Shown here one piece after another: positions 54,266 through 63,576 of a stretch of 64,000 nucleotides of DNA. The notes under the pieces were generated by a model. It worked only from the letters and a program-made list of their open reading frames with translations, ran no database searches and had not been told where the DNA came from. Source of the DNA: JAJPGZ01 sp038229295 (lineage in GTDB: Bacteria > Verrucomicrobiota > Verrucomicrobiia > Chthoniobacterales > UBA10450); contig JBBROO010000006.1 in the NCBI GenBank assembly GCA_038229295.1, positions 1-64,000 of the forward strand. Direction: 5' to 3'. How positions within the stretch are numbered: the first letter of the stretch is position 1; each line of letters begins with the position of its first letter. Made by a program: the position numbers and the translations under genes.

Positions 54266-55903
54266 ATGTTGATTCGTTGTCTTGTCCTTTCGCTGGCAAT
54301 TGTTTCAGGCGCGACCGCGAAAACGAGAAACGCATCTGGCCCGCAACTCATGTCGGGTTTGGGCGAAGTCCATCATCCGGTCTCGACCGCCAATCACGAG
54401 GCGCAGCAGTTTTTCGATCAGGGATTGAAACTTGTTTACGGATTCAATCACGACGAAGCGAGGCGTTCGTTCCAGCGCGCCGCCGAGCTCGATCCGAAAT
54501 TGGCAATGGCGTGGTGGGGGATCGCATTGACGCTCGGGCCTAACTACAATCTGCCTGTCGATCTTGAGCGAGAAAAAACCGCTTACGAAGCCGTGCAGCG
54601 CGCGCTTTCGTTGCAGGAAAAAACTTCACAAGCGGAGCGCGCTTATATCAACGCGCTCGCGTTTCGTTATTCGAAGGATCCGAAAGCGGACTTGCATCAA
54701 CTCGATGTCGATTACCGCGACGCGATGGCGAAACTGGTGCACGAATACCCGGACGATCTCGACGCCGCGACGCTCTATGCCGAGAGCTTGATGAATTTGC
54801 ATCCCTGGCAACTCTGGATGCGCGATGGCCGGCCTAACGAAGGCACGGAGGAGATTTTAGCCATGCTCGAATCGGTTTTGCAGCGCGAACCAAATCATCT
54901 CGGCGCGAATCATTACTACATTCACGCCATCGAAGCGTCGCCTCATCCGGAGCGAGGTCTCGCCAGCGCGGCGCGTTTGGAAAAACTTGCGCCCGCCGCG
55001 GGCCATCTCGTGCACATGCCGGCGCATATATACTCGCGCGTGGGCGAGCACGCCGCTTCGGTGCAATCCAATGTCCGCGCCGTTGCGGCGGATCAGAAAT
55101 TTCTCAGCGCGACGCATGAGCAGGGCGTGTATCCCGTCATGTATTTCAGTCACAATTTAAGTTTTCTCGCCTACGCGAATTGCATGAAGGGAGATTTTGC
55201 CGAAGCAAAACGCGCGGCGGACAAGCTCGTAGCCAATGTGCAGCCGCATGTGAAGGAGATGCCGATGTTAGAAGGATTTCTCCCGACACCGCTGTGGGTG
55301 CTGATCTCATTCGAACGCTGGGACGATATCGTGAAAACGCCGATTCCCGATCCAGTGCTGATCTATACGACTGCGAATTGGCATTTCGCCTGCGGAGTCG
55401 CGCTCGCAGCTCTCGGCAAAACGGATCAGGCGGAACGAGAATCAAAAGAATTTGCCGCGGGCCTTGGAAAACTTCCGCACGACGCAACGTTCGATCCCTT
55501 GAACTCGATTGAAAGCATTCGGCACGTCCAGGAAAATTTTTTGGCCGCTGCCATTAAACATGCGGGCGGCATTGGCGGTAATGTCGGCGGCGAAGTGGTG
55601 GATGCGTTGCAGCACGCGGTGGAGGCGGAGGACGCTCTTAATTATAGCGAACCGCCGAGTTGGTATCCGCCGGTGCGGCCGGTTCTCGGGCGCGTATTGC
55701 TCGAGCAGGGAAAAGCGGACGCGGCCGAAAAAGTCTTCCGTAGCGCACTGGAAAAAACGCCGCGTTACGCGCGCGCTCTTGTCGGTCTGCGCGACAGCTT
55801 GAAAGCGCAAAAGCGTTTTTACGAAGCGGAACAGATCGACCGCCAATTGCTCGATGCGCAAAAAACGGTCGACGCCGTTTCGACGACGACTGCGCGCAGA
55901 TAG
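54266..55903 (+). CDS. Secreted TPR-repeat protein
   Basis: 545 residues. Signal peptide about 1-19 (MLIRCLVLSLAIVSGATA). TPR-like helical repeats fill the rest: GLKLVYGFNHDEARRSFQRAAELDPKLAMAWWGIAL near the start and PVLGRVLLEQGKADAAEKVFRSALEKTPRYARALVGL near the end. A middle HYYIHAIEASPHPERGLASA and HMPAHIYSRVGEH are typical of this tetratricopeptide family of unknown role. The A of the ATG is the last base of a 10-mer copy (54257-54266). Confidence 0.82.
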   Translation: MLIRCLVLSLAIVSGATAKTRNASGPQLMSGLGEVHHPVSTANHEAQQFFDQGLKLVYGFNHDEARRSFQRAAELDPKLAMAWWGIALTLGPNYNLPVDLEREKTAYEAVQRALSLQEKTSQAERAYINALAFRYSKDPKADLHQLDVDYRDAMAKLVHEYPDDLDAATLYAESLMNLHPWQLWMRDGRPNEGTEEILAMLESVLQREPNHLGANHYYIHAIEASPHPERGLASAARLEKLAPAAGHLVHMPAHIYSRVGEHAASVQSNVRAVAADQKFLSATHEQGVYPVMYFSHNLSFLAYANCMKGDFAEAKRAADKLVANVQPHVKEMPMLEGFLPTPLWVLISFERWDDIVKTPIPDPVLIYTTANWHFACGVALAALGKTDQAERESKEFAAGLGKLPHDATFDPLNSIESIRHVQENFLAAAIKHAGGIGGNVGGEVVDALQHAVEAEDALNYSEPPSWYPPVRPVLGRVLLEQGKADAAEKVFRSALEKTPRYARALVGLRDSLKAQKRFYEAEQIDRQLLDAQKTVDAVSTTTARR

Positions 55904-55970
55904 CGCCGGCATCGATTTCCATTTGGAAATCAGCGGCGTCTCCCGCACCTTGCTTCATTAGATCGACATC

Positions 55971-58817
55971 ATGACCTCGGCCGAAATTCGTCAATCGTTT
56001 CTCGATTTCTTTCGCGAGAAACAGCACAGCATCGTGCCGTCGTCATCGCTTCTGCCGGATTCGCCGAATCTCCTTTTCACCAACGCCGGCATGAACCAGT
56101 TCGTCCCCGTTTTCCTCGGTCAGCAAAAAGCGACATGGAAGCCGCCGCGCGTGGCCGACACGCAGAAATGCATTCGCGCCGGTGGCAAGCATAACGACCT
56201 CGAAGACGTCGGCCTCGACACGTATCACCACACGTTCTTCGAAATGCTCGGCAATTGGAGCTTCGGCGATTATTTCAAGAAGGAAGCGATCGAGTGGGCG
56301 TGGGAACTCGTGGTCGAGCGCTGGAAGCTTCCGCCGCACCGACTTTACGCGACCGTTTACAAACCCGGGCCTAACGAGCCGAGCGAGTTCGACCAGGAAG
56401 CGCACGATCACTGGGCGGGTTTGTTCCAAGATGTCGATCTTGACCCGAAGATCCACATCGTAAACGGAAACAAGAAAGACAATTTCTGGATGATGGGCGA
56501 GACCGGCCCGTGCGGTCCGTGCTCAGAGTTACATGTCGATCTTACGCCGGATGGCGACACCCGCGGCTCGTTAGTCAACCAAGACGATCCACGCTGCATC
56601 GAGATTTGGAATCTCGTTTTCATTCAATTCAACGCGAATCCCGACGGCTCGTTCAGTCCACTCCCGCAACGTCATGTCGATACCGGAATGGGTTTCGAGC
56701 GCGCCACCGCGATCATCCAAGGCACAAAAAATTTCACCGATTTCTCCGGCACCATCTCGAACTACGAAACGGACATTTTTCGTCCGATCTTCGACGAGCT
56801 CGAAAAACTCAGCGGCAAGAAATATGGATCGACCCTTCCGGGTAGCGCGCTCGTCTCGAGCGCGTCCGCCGGTGTCTCGCCGGCGGAAGATGCTGCGCGA
56901 GACACGCAGCAAAGCGGCCGAGACGACCGCTCTACCCAAATTCAAATCGACATCGCGTTCCGCGTAATCGCCGATCACATCCGCACGCTCAGCTTCGCCA
57001 TCGCCGACGGAATCATTCCCTCAAACGAAGGACGCGGTTACGTCCTGCGGCGCATTCTTCGGCGCGCCGTGCGTTATGGCCGCACGCTGAGCTTTCATGA
57101 GCCGTTCATCTTCAAGCTTGTCGATGTACTCATCCAAGCGATGGCAGATGTTTTTCCTGAGTTGCGAAAAAAAGAGCAACTCATTCGCGATTCGATCCAC
57201 CGGGAAGAGGAAAGCTTTGGCAACACCTTGGATTTTGGGATCGAGTTCTTTGACCGTGCGATGAATGCACACGTTCTCGGCATTGAACGTTTCGATAATG
57301 CGATCTTTCCCGGCAAAATTGCGTTTGAGCTTTACGATACCTACGGCTTTCCGCTCGATCTGACTGAGCTCATGGCGCGCGAGCGCGGATTAACGGTTGA
57401 TGTCGAGGGCTTCAATAAACTGATGGACGAGCAACGCGCGCGCGCACGGGCGGCCCAAAAGAAATCGGTGATCGAGGTTTCGAAGGTCGATGGTAAAGCG
57501 CCGACGAATTTCTTGGGATACGAACATGATCACACCGGTGCGGACGTGGAGGCGATTGTCGATCTTGCGGACAAGCGTGGCGTGATTTTGAACAACTCGG
57601 TTTGTTATGCCGAGATGGGCGGACAAGTGGGCGATACCGGCGAACTCGTGCGCGAAAATCGCCAATGGAAAATCGCGAACACGCAAAAGTCCGGCGCGAG
57701 CTTTGTGCATGTGATCGCGGGAGCGGATGCGCCGGCGGTTGGCGACCATGTCACAGTTAAGATCGACATCGAGCGACGCCGCGCGATCGAGCGGCATCAC
57801 ACGGTCACGCATTTATTGCATTGGGCGCTGCATGAAGTCGTTAGTCATGATGCGGCGCAGAAGGGAAGTTATGTCGGACCGGAGAAGTTGACGTTTGATT
57901 TTTCGAGCGCTGCGCTGACGACGGAGCAGAAGCGCGGCGTGGAAAAATTGGTGAATGAGAAAGTGCGCGAGGCTGCGGCGGTTTCGTGGACGGAGATTCC
58001 GTACGCGGAAGCGAAGAAGCGTTCTGACATTCAGCAATTCTTTGGCGACAAATACGGCGATGTGGTGCGCGTCGTGCAGATCGGCGGAAAGCCTAACGAG
58101 CTCGATGGCTACTCGATGGAGCTCTGCGGTGGGACGCATGTAAGATCGACAAGTGAGATTGGAGCGTTTCGGATTGTGCGCGAGGAGGCGATCGCTGCTG
58201 GTATCCGGCGGATTGAAGCGGTCGCCGGCGATGCGGCGAGAACTTGGGCGGAACAAGAGGCGGCGCGACAGGATGAAAAGTTTGAGAGTTTGAAACGGAA
58301 GAAATCTGACATCACCGCGGTGCCTGCGTTCGAGAAGGGGGAGGAGACGGCGACGATGCTTGGCCGGATCGACGCGCGCGCCGCGTTCCTGGAGAAGCTG
58401 GATGCCGATGTGCGGGAGTGGGAAAAACAAAACGCGAAGACGGCTGATGCCGGATTGCGTAGTCGCGCGGCGACGATCGCGAGTGAGCTGGCGACGGCGC
58501 ACGTCGAGAAAGGTTCGTGTGTGGCCGAAGTTGCGGAAGCGGATGGCAAATTGCTGCAAGCGATTGCGGATGCGCTAAAAACGAAAATTGACGGGCCGGT
58601 TTTTTTAGCGGGCGCGGCCAATGGACGCGTTGCGATGATCGCGACGGTACCGAAGCAATCGGCTTCGAAAATTCAGGCGAACAAGTTGATTCAAGAGCTG
58701 GCGCCGATGGTTGGCGGCAAAGGCGGCGGGCGTCCGGAGAATGCGCAAGGATCAGGTCCAGACGTGGACAAGATCGACATGTTGATCGCGCGGGCGAAGG
58801 AGTTAATCGGGGCCTAA
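55971..58817 (+). CDS. alaS: Alanyl-tRNA synthetase
   Basis: 948 residues, longer than most. The class II core has FTNAGMNQFVPVFLG, TYHHTFFEMLGNWSFGDYFK and DTGMGFER. The editing domain has zinc-type HHTVTHLLHWALHEVV and CGGTHV; the C-terminal DHHA1-like region ends VGGKGGGRPENAQGSG. At residues ~291-323 a 98-bp palindromic repeat (56840-56937) is inserted in frame, in the core just before IAFRVIADHIRTLSF. Six 10-mer copies lie inside, one directly after CGGTHV. Function is expected to be intact because the frame is kept. Confidence 0.95.
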   Translation: MTSAEIRQSFLDFFREKQHSIVPSSSLLPDSPNLLFTNAGMNQFVPVFLGQQKATWKPPRVADTQKCIRAGGKHNDLEDVGLDTYHHTFFEMLGNWSFGDYFKKEAIEWAWELVVERWKLPPHRLYATVYKPGPNEPSEFDQEAHDHWAGLFQDVDLDPKIHIVNGNKKDNFWMMGETGPCGPCSELHVDLTPDGDTRGSLVNQDDPRCIEIWNLVFIQFNANPDGSFSPLPQRHVDTGMGFERATAIIQGTKNFTDFSGTISNYETDIFRPIFDELEKLSGKKYGSTLPGSALVSSASAGVSPAEDAARDTQQSGRDDRSTQIQIDIAFRVIADHIRTLSFAIADGIIPSNEGRGYVLRRILRRAVRYGRTLSFHEPFIFKLVDVLIQAMADVFPELRKKEQLIRDSIHREEESFGNTLDFGIEFFDRAMNAHVLGIERFDNAIFPGKIAFELYDTYGFPLDLTELMARERGLTVDVEGFNKLMDEQRARARAAQKKSVIEVSKVDGKAPTNFLGYEHDHTGADVEAIVDLADKRGVILNNSVCYAEMGGQVGDTGELVRENRQWKIANTQKSGASFVHVIAGADAPAVGDHVTVKIDIERRRAIERHHTVTHLLHWALHEVVSHDAAQKGSYVGPEKLTFDFSSAALTTEQKRGVEKLVNEKVREAAAVSWTEIPYAEAKKRSDIQQFFGDKYGDVVRVVQIGGKPNELDGYSMELCGGTHVRSTSEIGAFRIVREEAIAAGIRRIEAVAGDAARTWAEQEAARQDEKFESLKRKKSDITAVPAFEKGEETATMLGRIDARAAFLEKLDADVREWEKQNAKTADAGLRSRAATIASELATAHVEKGSCVAEVAEADGKLLQAIADALKTKIDGPVFLAGAANGRVAMIATVPKQSASKIQANKLIQELAPMVGGKGGGRPENAQGSGPDVDKIDMLIARAKELIGA
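56840..56937 (-). repeat. Palindromic repeat inserted in frame in alaS
   Basis: 98 bases bounded by GGGTAG (56840) and CTACCC (56932), with inner dyads CTCGTCTCGAG and CGGTGTCTCGCCGGC. Read on the minus strand its end GTAGAGCGGTCGTCTCGG resembles the intergenic element at 5379. It encodes a Ser/Ala/Asp/Gln-rich segment absent from ordinary AlaRS. Confidence 0.65.
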
Positions 58818-58820
58818 CGA

Positions 58821-59883
58821 CTACGGTAAGAGGATCGTGATGATAAACGTCGCGGCCAGGGCGAGGCATAAGACAAAAAGGTAAGCGAGTCCGCCGACGA
58901 GGAATTTGAAGATGCTCACGAACCAGCTTTGGCGATAGACGCGGCGGATTGACAAGAAGATTTGTGCGGTAAAGCCGAGCCAGAGAAGTCCGATAATCCA
59001 GCCGGAGAGCACGCCGGGTTTGGCATAAAGCAATCCCGTAAACGAAGCTATGGATGTGGAGCGCGTAGATGAGGTGATCGATGTAAAAGATGCGCCGCCG
59101 CAAATACAAAATTTTCAGGACAAAGGCGAACAGCGGAATGCAGCAGAACATCATGTAGGGCATGTTGCTGATGAGCGTTTTGATAAAGAGGCCCATCTTA
59201 GTCCCGTGCTCGCCCATCTTTTCCTGCGCGCGCCCTTCGACCCAACGCCCGAACGGGGTGGTTTGTTTTGTCTCGTGAGCGCCTATGGCCGGCTCTGCTT
59301 TTTCCGGCGGCGGTGAAGGCGGCCCGGCTTGCGGTGAAGCGGACGGCGCTGGCGTGGCCATGTCTTTCAGGACCCGCTGGAGTTTTTCGCGCGCTTCCGG
59401 TGGCAGATTTTCCTTTTTCAGCTCGGTTTCGATTTCAGCGCGATCCTTATGCGAGGGCTCGCTTGGATTGATATGAATTCCTTTGCTCCAATAGTTGACG
59501 GCAAAGAAAAACAAGACACTGGCCAGCAAATACAGACGCAGCGGATGCAAATAGCGAACGCGCCGGCCGCGCACGAATTCGTTCGTTAGGCGCCACGGCT
59601 TTGCGACGAGCAACCCGATGGTAGAGAAAAATTTCGAATCCCAATTCAGGAAGGAATCGAGCACATCGAGACTGACGTGACGAAACGAGCGGCGGTAATC
59701 GATGGCCGGTTGGCCGCATTGCACGCACCAATGTCCATGCAATAGCGCGCCGCAATTTTCGCAATGCGTCAACGGCGGTGATTGTCGATCTTTCCGGCGG
59801 AAGAATCGGCGATCGCCCGGCCCGCCTTCGGTGGCGGAAATGGCGGTGTCGCCGAAAATGATTTGCTCCGGTTCGTCGGCCAT
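58821..59883 (-). pseudogene. DUF3667-like zinc-ribbon membrane protein, frameshifted
   Basis: The first part (59883 to about 59035) has a zinc ribbon CENCGALLHGHWCVQCGQPA, then RRSFRHVSLDVLDSFLNWDSKFFSTI and membrane segments up to IDHLIYALHIHSFVYG. The family-like continuation (LLYAKPGVLSGWIIGLLWLGF, two or three helices) is in a different frame from 59033 to 58821. A one-base change around 59030-59036 explains it. In the first frame the protein would run 240 residues of unrelated Arg-rich sequence over alaS. It may be a real pseudogene or an assembly error. Confidence 0.7.
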
Positions 59884-59918
59884 CGGGCGCCGAGCTTATG
59901 GAATGATCGCAAGCGCGT

Positions 59919-60128
59919 CTACCGCAGAAAGAAGAGCGCGCCCGTGCCGATTCCGCCGATAGCAAAGAGCGCGAGGGTGTCAGCGACGAAATAGGGATAA
60001 ACCATCAGCGCGATGCCGCAGAACATCGGTTTCCAAAGATTCATTCGTTTGCCGTAGATAAACGCGACGAAGCCGATGGAGCCGAAGATAAGACCGGCGA
60101 TGAGATTGGCCGGGTCGAGATCGAACAT
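59919..60128 (-). CDS. Small two-helix membrane protein
   Basis: 69 residues: MFDLDPANLIAGLIFGSIGFVAFIYGKRMNLWKPMFCGIALMVYPYF is the first half, with two or three hydrophobic segments joined by a basic loop (GKRMNLWKP). Similar small proteins of unknown function are widespread in bacteria. The ATG directly follows a 10-mer copy (60128-60137, minus orientation AAGATCGACATG). Confidence 0.7.
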   Translation of the reverse strand: MFDLDPANLIAGLIFGSIGFVAFIYGKRMNLWKPMFCGIALMVYPYFVADTLALFAIGGIGTGALFFLR

Positions 60129-60173
60129 GTCGATCTTGGGAGCTAAATGCAGGCCAGCGCGGCAAGATCGACA
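60128..60173. repeat. Inverted pair of the abundant 10-mer (hairpin)
   Basis: TGTCGATCTT at 60128 and AAGATCGACA at 60164 form a perfect 10-12-bp stem with a 26-base loop, between the divergently placed small membrane gene and the permease. It may fold in RNA reading toward either side. It resembles Neisseria inverted uptake-sequence pairs. Confidence 0.7.
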
Positions 60174-60262
60174 TCGAAACTTAGGATTGACCGCGACGCG
60201 GGCGCGATGCCACGATCCGTCCGAACGCGCGTTCCTGATTCGAATGCCTAACGGATAACAAA

Positions 60263-61873
60263 ATGGCTTCGCAACTATTCAAAACCAAAAGCCCGGAGCT
60301 GCTCATACGCGAGTCTGAGCATCCGGACCGGCTGATGAAGCGTTCGCTCTCGGCGCTGGATCTTACCGCGCTCGGGATTGGCGCGATCATCGGCACGGGA
60401 ATTTTCGCGCTCACCGGCACCGCGGCCGCAGGCGAGCGTGTCGAGGCGGTGACGTCGAAGCTGGCGACGCCGGTATTGAACTTCATTCAGTCATGGATGA
60501 CGCATTCGGAGTTGCTTCTCGGTCGACCGGGCGCTGGACCGGCCGTCATTTTTTCTTTCGTGGTGGCGGCGGTCGCGTGCGGTTTCGCGGCTCTTTGCTA
60601 TGCCGAACTGGCCTCGATGATTCCGGTGTCGGGTTCGGCTTACACCTATTCGTACGCAACGCTGGGAGAGTTGGTGGCGTGGATCATTGGCTGGGATTTA
60701 ATCCTGGAATACGCGGTTGGGAACATGGCTGTGGCTGTCGGTTGGTCGGGTTATTTTGTGAAACTTTGCGGCAGTCTTTTCGGACTGCGGTTTCCACTTT
60801 GGACCGTGACCGATCACAAAACGGCGGTTGATGTCATTGCCAAGGGCGGCGAAGCGCTCCAGGATTTTTCTTCGACAACTTTGCCGGTAATTGCCGGGCA
60901 CAGCATCGCCATCAATCTGCCCGCGTTTCTTATCGCGGCCGCGGTGACGACGCTTTTGGTTTACGGCATTCGCGAAAGCGCGCGCACGAACACGACGATC
61001 GTCATCATCAAGGTCGCGGTCGTCATTTTCTTCATTTCGTTCGGCGCGTTCATGGTCCATCCGACGAACTGGCATCCATTCATGCCTAACGGATTTTCCG
61101 GAGTGATGAGCGGGGCCGCGATTGTCTTCTTCGCGTTCATTGGTTTCGACGCTGTCTCGACTACGGCCGAGGAAACGAAGAACCCGCAACGCGATATGCC
61201 GATCGGAATGATCGCGAGTCTGGTCATTTGCACACTGCTTTACGTGTTGATGTCGGGCGTGCTTACCGGAATTAAAACGTACACCGTTTACCTGGGCGAC
61301 TCGGCCGCAGTCGCAACTGCATTCGCGTCAAAACCGTGGGCGCAGGCGCTGGTCAGCGCCGGAGCACTGGCCGGAATGACATCTGTCCTGCTCGTCTTTC
61401 AACTCGGACAACCGCGCATTTTCATGGCGATGGCGCGGGACGGTTTGCTCCCGCAATATTTCGCGCGTCTTCACTCGCGCTATCGCACGCCGTGGATCAC
61501 GACGATTTGGACGGGCGTGGTTGTCGGGGGTGTCGCGATGTTGACCGATATCGGATCGCTCGCTGACCTAACGAACATCGGAACACTGTTTGCCTTCAGT
61601 CTCGTCTGCATCGGCGTGATTTTATTGCGACGCACCGATCCAACGCGGCATCGGCCTTTTCGAGTGCCGATGGTGCCGCTGTTTCCGATTCTCGGCGTGC
61701 TCATGTGCATGGCGCTAATGCTGAGCCTGCCGGTGTTGACTTGGATTCGCTTCTTCGTTTGGCTCGCACTCGGACTTCTAATCTATTTTCTCTACAGCGT
61801 TCGCCACAGCCGTTTGCGCCACGGCATCGACACCGGCGAAACGGAGAATATCCTTCCGCCGATCGAGCCGTAA
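60263..61873 (+). CDS. APC-superfamily cationic amino-acid permease
   Basis: 536 residues, about 12 to 14 membrane segments. The first helix has the APC unwound motif LGIGAIIGTGIFALTGTAA. FAALCYAELASMIPVSGSAYTYSYATLGEL and FFAFIGFDAVSTTAEETKNPQRDMPIGM are typical of the CAT (YfnA/eukaryotic CAT-like) branch. It probably imports amino acids by proton symport. A GCCTAACGG word precedes the start. The substrate is not visible. Confidence 0.9.
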   Translation: MASQLFKTKSPELLIRESEHPDRLMKRSLSALDLTALGIGAIIGTGIFALTGTAAAGERVEAVTSKLATPVLNFIQSWMTHSELLLGRPGAGPAVIFSFVVAAVACGFAALCYAELASMIPVSGSAYTYSYATLGELVAWIIGWDLILEYAVGNMAVAVGWSGYFVKLCGSLFGLRFPLWTVTDHKTAVDVIAKGGEALQDFSSTTLPVIAGHSIAINLPAFLIAAAVTTLLVYGIRESARTNTTIVIIKVAVVIFFISFGAFMVHPTNWHPFMPNGFSGVMSGAAIVFFAFIGFDAVSTTAEETKNPQRDMPIGMIASLVICTLLYVLMSGVLTGIKTYTVYLGDSAAVATAFASKPWAQALVSAGALAGMTSVLLVFQLGQPRIFMAMARDGLLPQYFARLHSRYRTPWITTIWTGVVVGGVAMLTDIGSLADLTNIGTLFAFSLVCIGVILLRRTDPTRHRPFRVPMVPLFPILGVLMCMALMLSLPVLTWIRFFVWLALGLLIYFLYSVRHSRLRHGIDTGETENILPPIEP

Positions 61874-61911
61874 GATCGGTCCGAGCGGACTGGCGTTCGT
61901 TAGATCGACAT

Positions 61912-63576
61912 CTACTCCTTGTCCGACTTGTCGTAGAACAGGATGTTGACGAGCAAAACGATTCCGGCGCCGGCGGCCGCGAGAAAGAAGAGAATCGCCA
62001 GTCCCGGATAACCCCAGATGCGAAACGTCGTTTCGACGCGCATGAGCAACGCCGCGCCGACAATGAGCGACGCGACAATCAGTCCGACGGTGATTCGGTT
62101 CGCGACCTTTTGAAAACCGACCATCAATTTGTGTTCGTCGATCGCATCGACCGAAATCTTGAATTCGTTATTGGCAAGCGCATCGATAAATTTGTTCATG
62201 CGCGCCGGTAATCGTTGCAGCAAATCCTTCAGCTCGAGCACGCCACTAAAAAGATTTCCGGGCGACAAACTTTTCATCAAGCGCTGCTGCATGATCTGCG
62301 CGGCATTGCGGCGGATCGACGCGTTCGGATCAAACTCCGGCTCGAGCGTCCGCCCGACTTGATCGAGGTTGAGCAACGTTTTCCCGAGCATGGTCAACTC
62401 CGGCGGAACGCGAACGCCGCATTCGCCCGCCGCCTGCGTCACTTCCAAAACAATCCGGCCGACCTGCATTTGCTCGACCGTGGCGGTTTTCTGCACCGCT
62501 ACGATTTCCGAAAGGCGTCGCGTGAAAGCTTTCTCGTCAAAGTCATCTTTTCGTTCGCCGATCTTGATCGCGATCTGCGCCGCCTCTTCGCCGTGGCCTT
62601 CCGAAATGGCGAGCAACAACTGCAACAAATCCTCCTGCAACCGCGGCATGATCCGGCCGACCATTCCAAGATCGAGAAGCGCGACGCGGAAATCCGGCGT
62701 GAGAAAAACGTTACCGGGATGCGGATCGGCGTGGAAAAATCCGTGCACCAAAATTTGTTCGAGATAAGCGCGGAAAAGTTCCTCGGCCAAAGCGGCGCCG
62801 TCGAAGTCCATGCGCGCGAGCGGACTCATGTCCGTGACTTTTTTGCCCGGCACATATTCCATCGTGAGCACGCGCGACGTGCAGTAATCGGTGATCGGCA
62901 CCGGCACGATGATGCGCTCGAAATTTTTCAGCTGGTCTCGAAACGCGCTGAGATTCTGCGCTTCGGCACGATAATCAAGCTCGCGCAGTAAACTTTTGCG
63001 GAACTGGTCGAGCATCTGACAAAACTCGTAGCGCTTCCCGAACTCTGTATGCTGATCCAGAAACTCCGCGATCTCTCCCAGCGCATCGAGATCGTCCACG
63101 ACCGCTTCGCGAATATTCGGTCGCTGCACTTTCACGGCCACCGCGCGGCCATCACGCAATCGCGCGATGTGAACCTGGCCTAACGAAGCCGACGCGGTCG
63201 GCTTCGCCTCGAATTCGGCAAACGCTTTCGATATTCGCACCCCGAGTTCGCCCGAAACGATTTGTTCGACTTCATCGAAACCGAAAGGCTCCACCTTGTC
63301 CTGTAATCGCGCGAGCGCTTCGAGATATGCCCGCGGCATCAACTCGACCCGCGTGGAGAGCAATTGGCCGAGTTTTACAAACGTCGGCCCGAGTTTTTCC
63401 AGATCGCTCGCCAGCTCTTCGGCTTTGGCCGCTTCTTTCGGCGTGACGCGCTGCTCGGCCTCGAGGGTTTCCTCGAGCCCGGTCTGCTTTGCCAAATCGG
63501 AACGACCATATTTCACCAGCAGCCACGCGATTTGGCGGTAGCGATTGAGATGCTGCGGTTTGAGCGAAATGGCCAT
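61912..63576 (-). CDS. ubiB: ABC1/UbiB-family protein kinase-like ATPase
   Basis: 554 residues. The KxGQ motif lies in GPTFVKLGQLLSTR, the Ala-rich nucleotide loop is ASASLGQVHIARL, ELDYRAEAQN is the ExD motif, and HADPHPGNVFL and LLDLGMVGRI are the catalytic and metal-binding segments. Two C-terminal membrane helices (about 495-545) anchor it. In proteobacteria UbiB supports ubiquinone synthesis; here, with no ubi genes nearby, a role in quinone or lipid handling is inferred. Symbol is by family only. Confidence 0.9.
   Translation of the reverse strand: MAISLKPQHLNRYRQIAWLLVKYGRSDLAKQTGLEETLEAEQRVTPKEAAKAEELASDLEKLGPTFVKLGQLLSTRVELMPRAYLEALARLQDKVEPFGFDEVEQIVSGELGVRISKAFAEFEAKPTASASLGQVHIARLRDGRAVAVKVQRPNIREAVVDDLDALGEIAEFLDQHTEFGKRYEFCQMLDQFRKSLLRELDYRAEAQNLSAFRDQLKNFERIIVPVPITDYCTSRVLTMEYVPGKKVTDMSPLARMDFDGAALAEELFRAYLEQILVHGFFHADPHPGNVFLTPDFRVALLDLGMVGRIMPRLQEDLLQLLLAISEGHGEEAAQIAIKIGERKDDFDEKAFTRRLSEIVAVQKTATVEQMQVGRIVLEVTQAAGECGVRVPPELTMLGKTLLNLDQVGRTLEPEFDPNASIRRNAAQIMQQRLMKSLSPGNLFSGVLELKDLLQRLPARMNKFIDALANNEFKISVDAIDEHKLMVGFQKVANRITVGLIVASLIVGAALLMRVETTFRIWGYPGLAILFFLAAAGAGIVLLVNILFYDKSDKE

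Noticed and set aside
58312..58820. Continuation of the DUF3667-like frame over the end of alaS
   Set aside because: The residues are Arg/Pro/Ser-rich noise antisense to alaS; the genuine continuation is in the other frame, so this is a product of the frame break.
25580..62680. TCTCGATCTT and similar nine-of-ten matches (25580, 30655, 43435, 43982, 54066, 62668)
   Set aside because: They occur at Leu-Asp-Leu codons and could be codon-driven; excluded from the count of 76.
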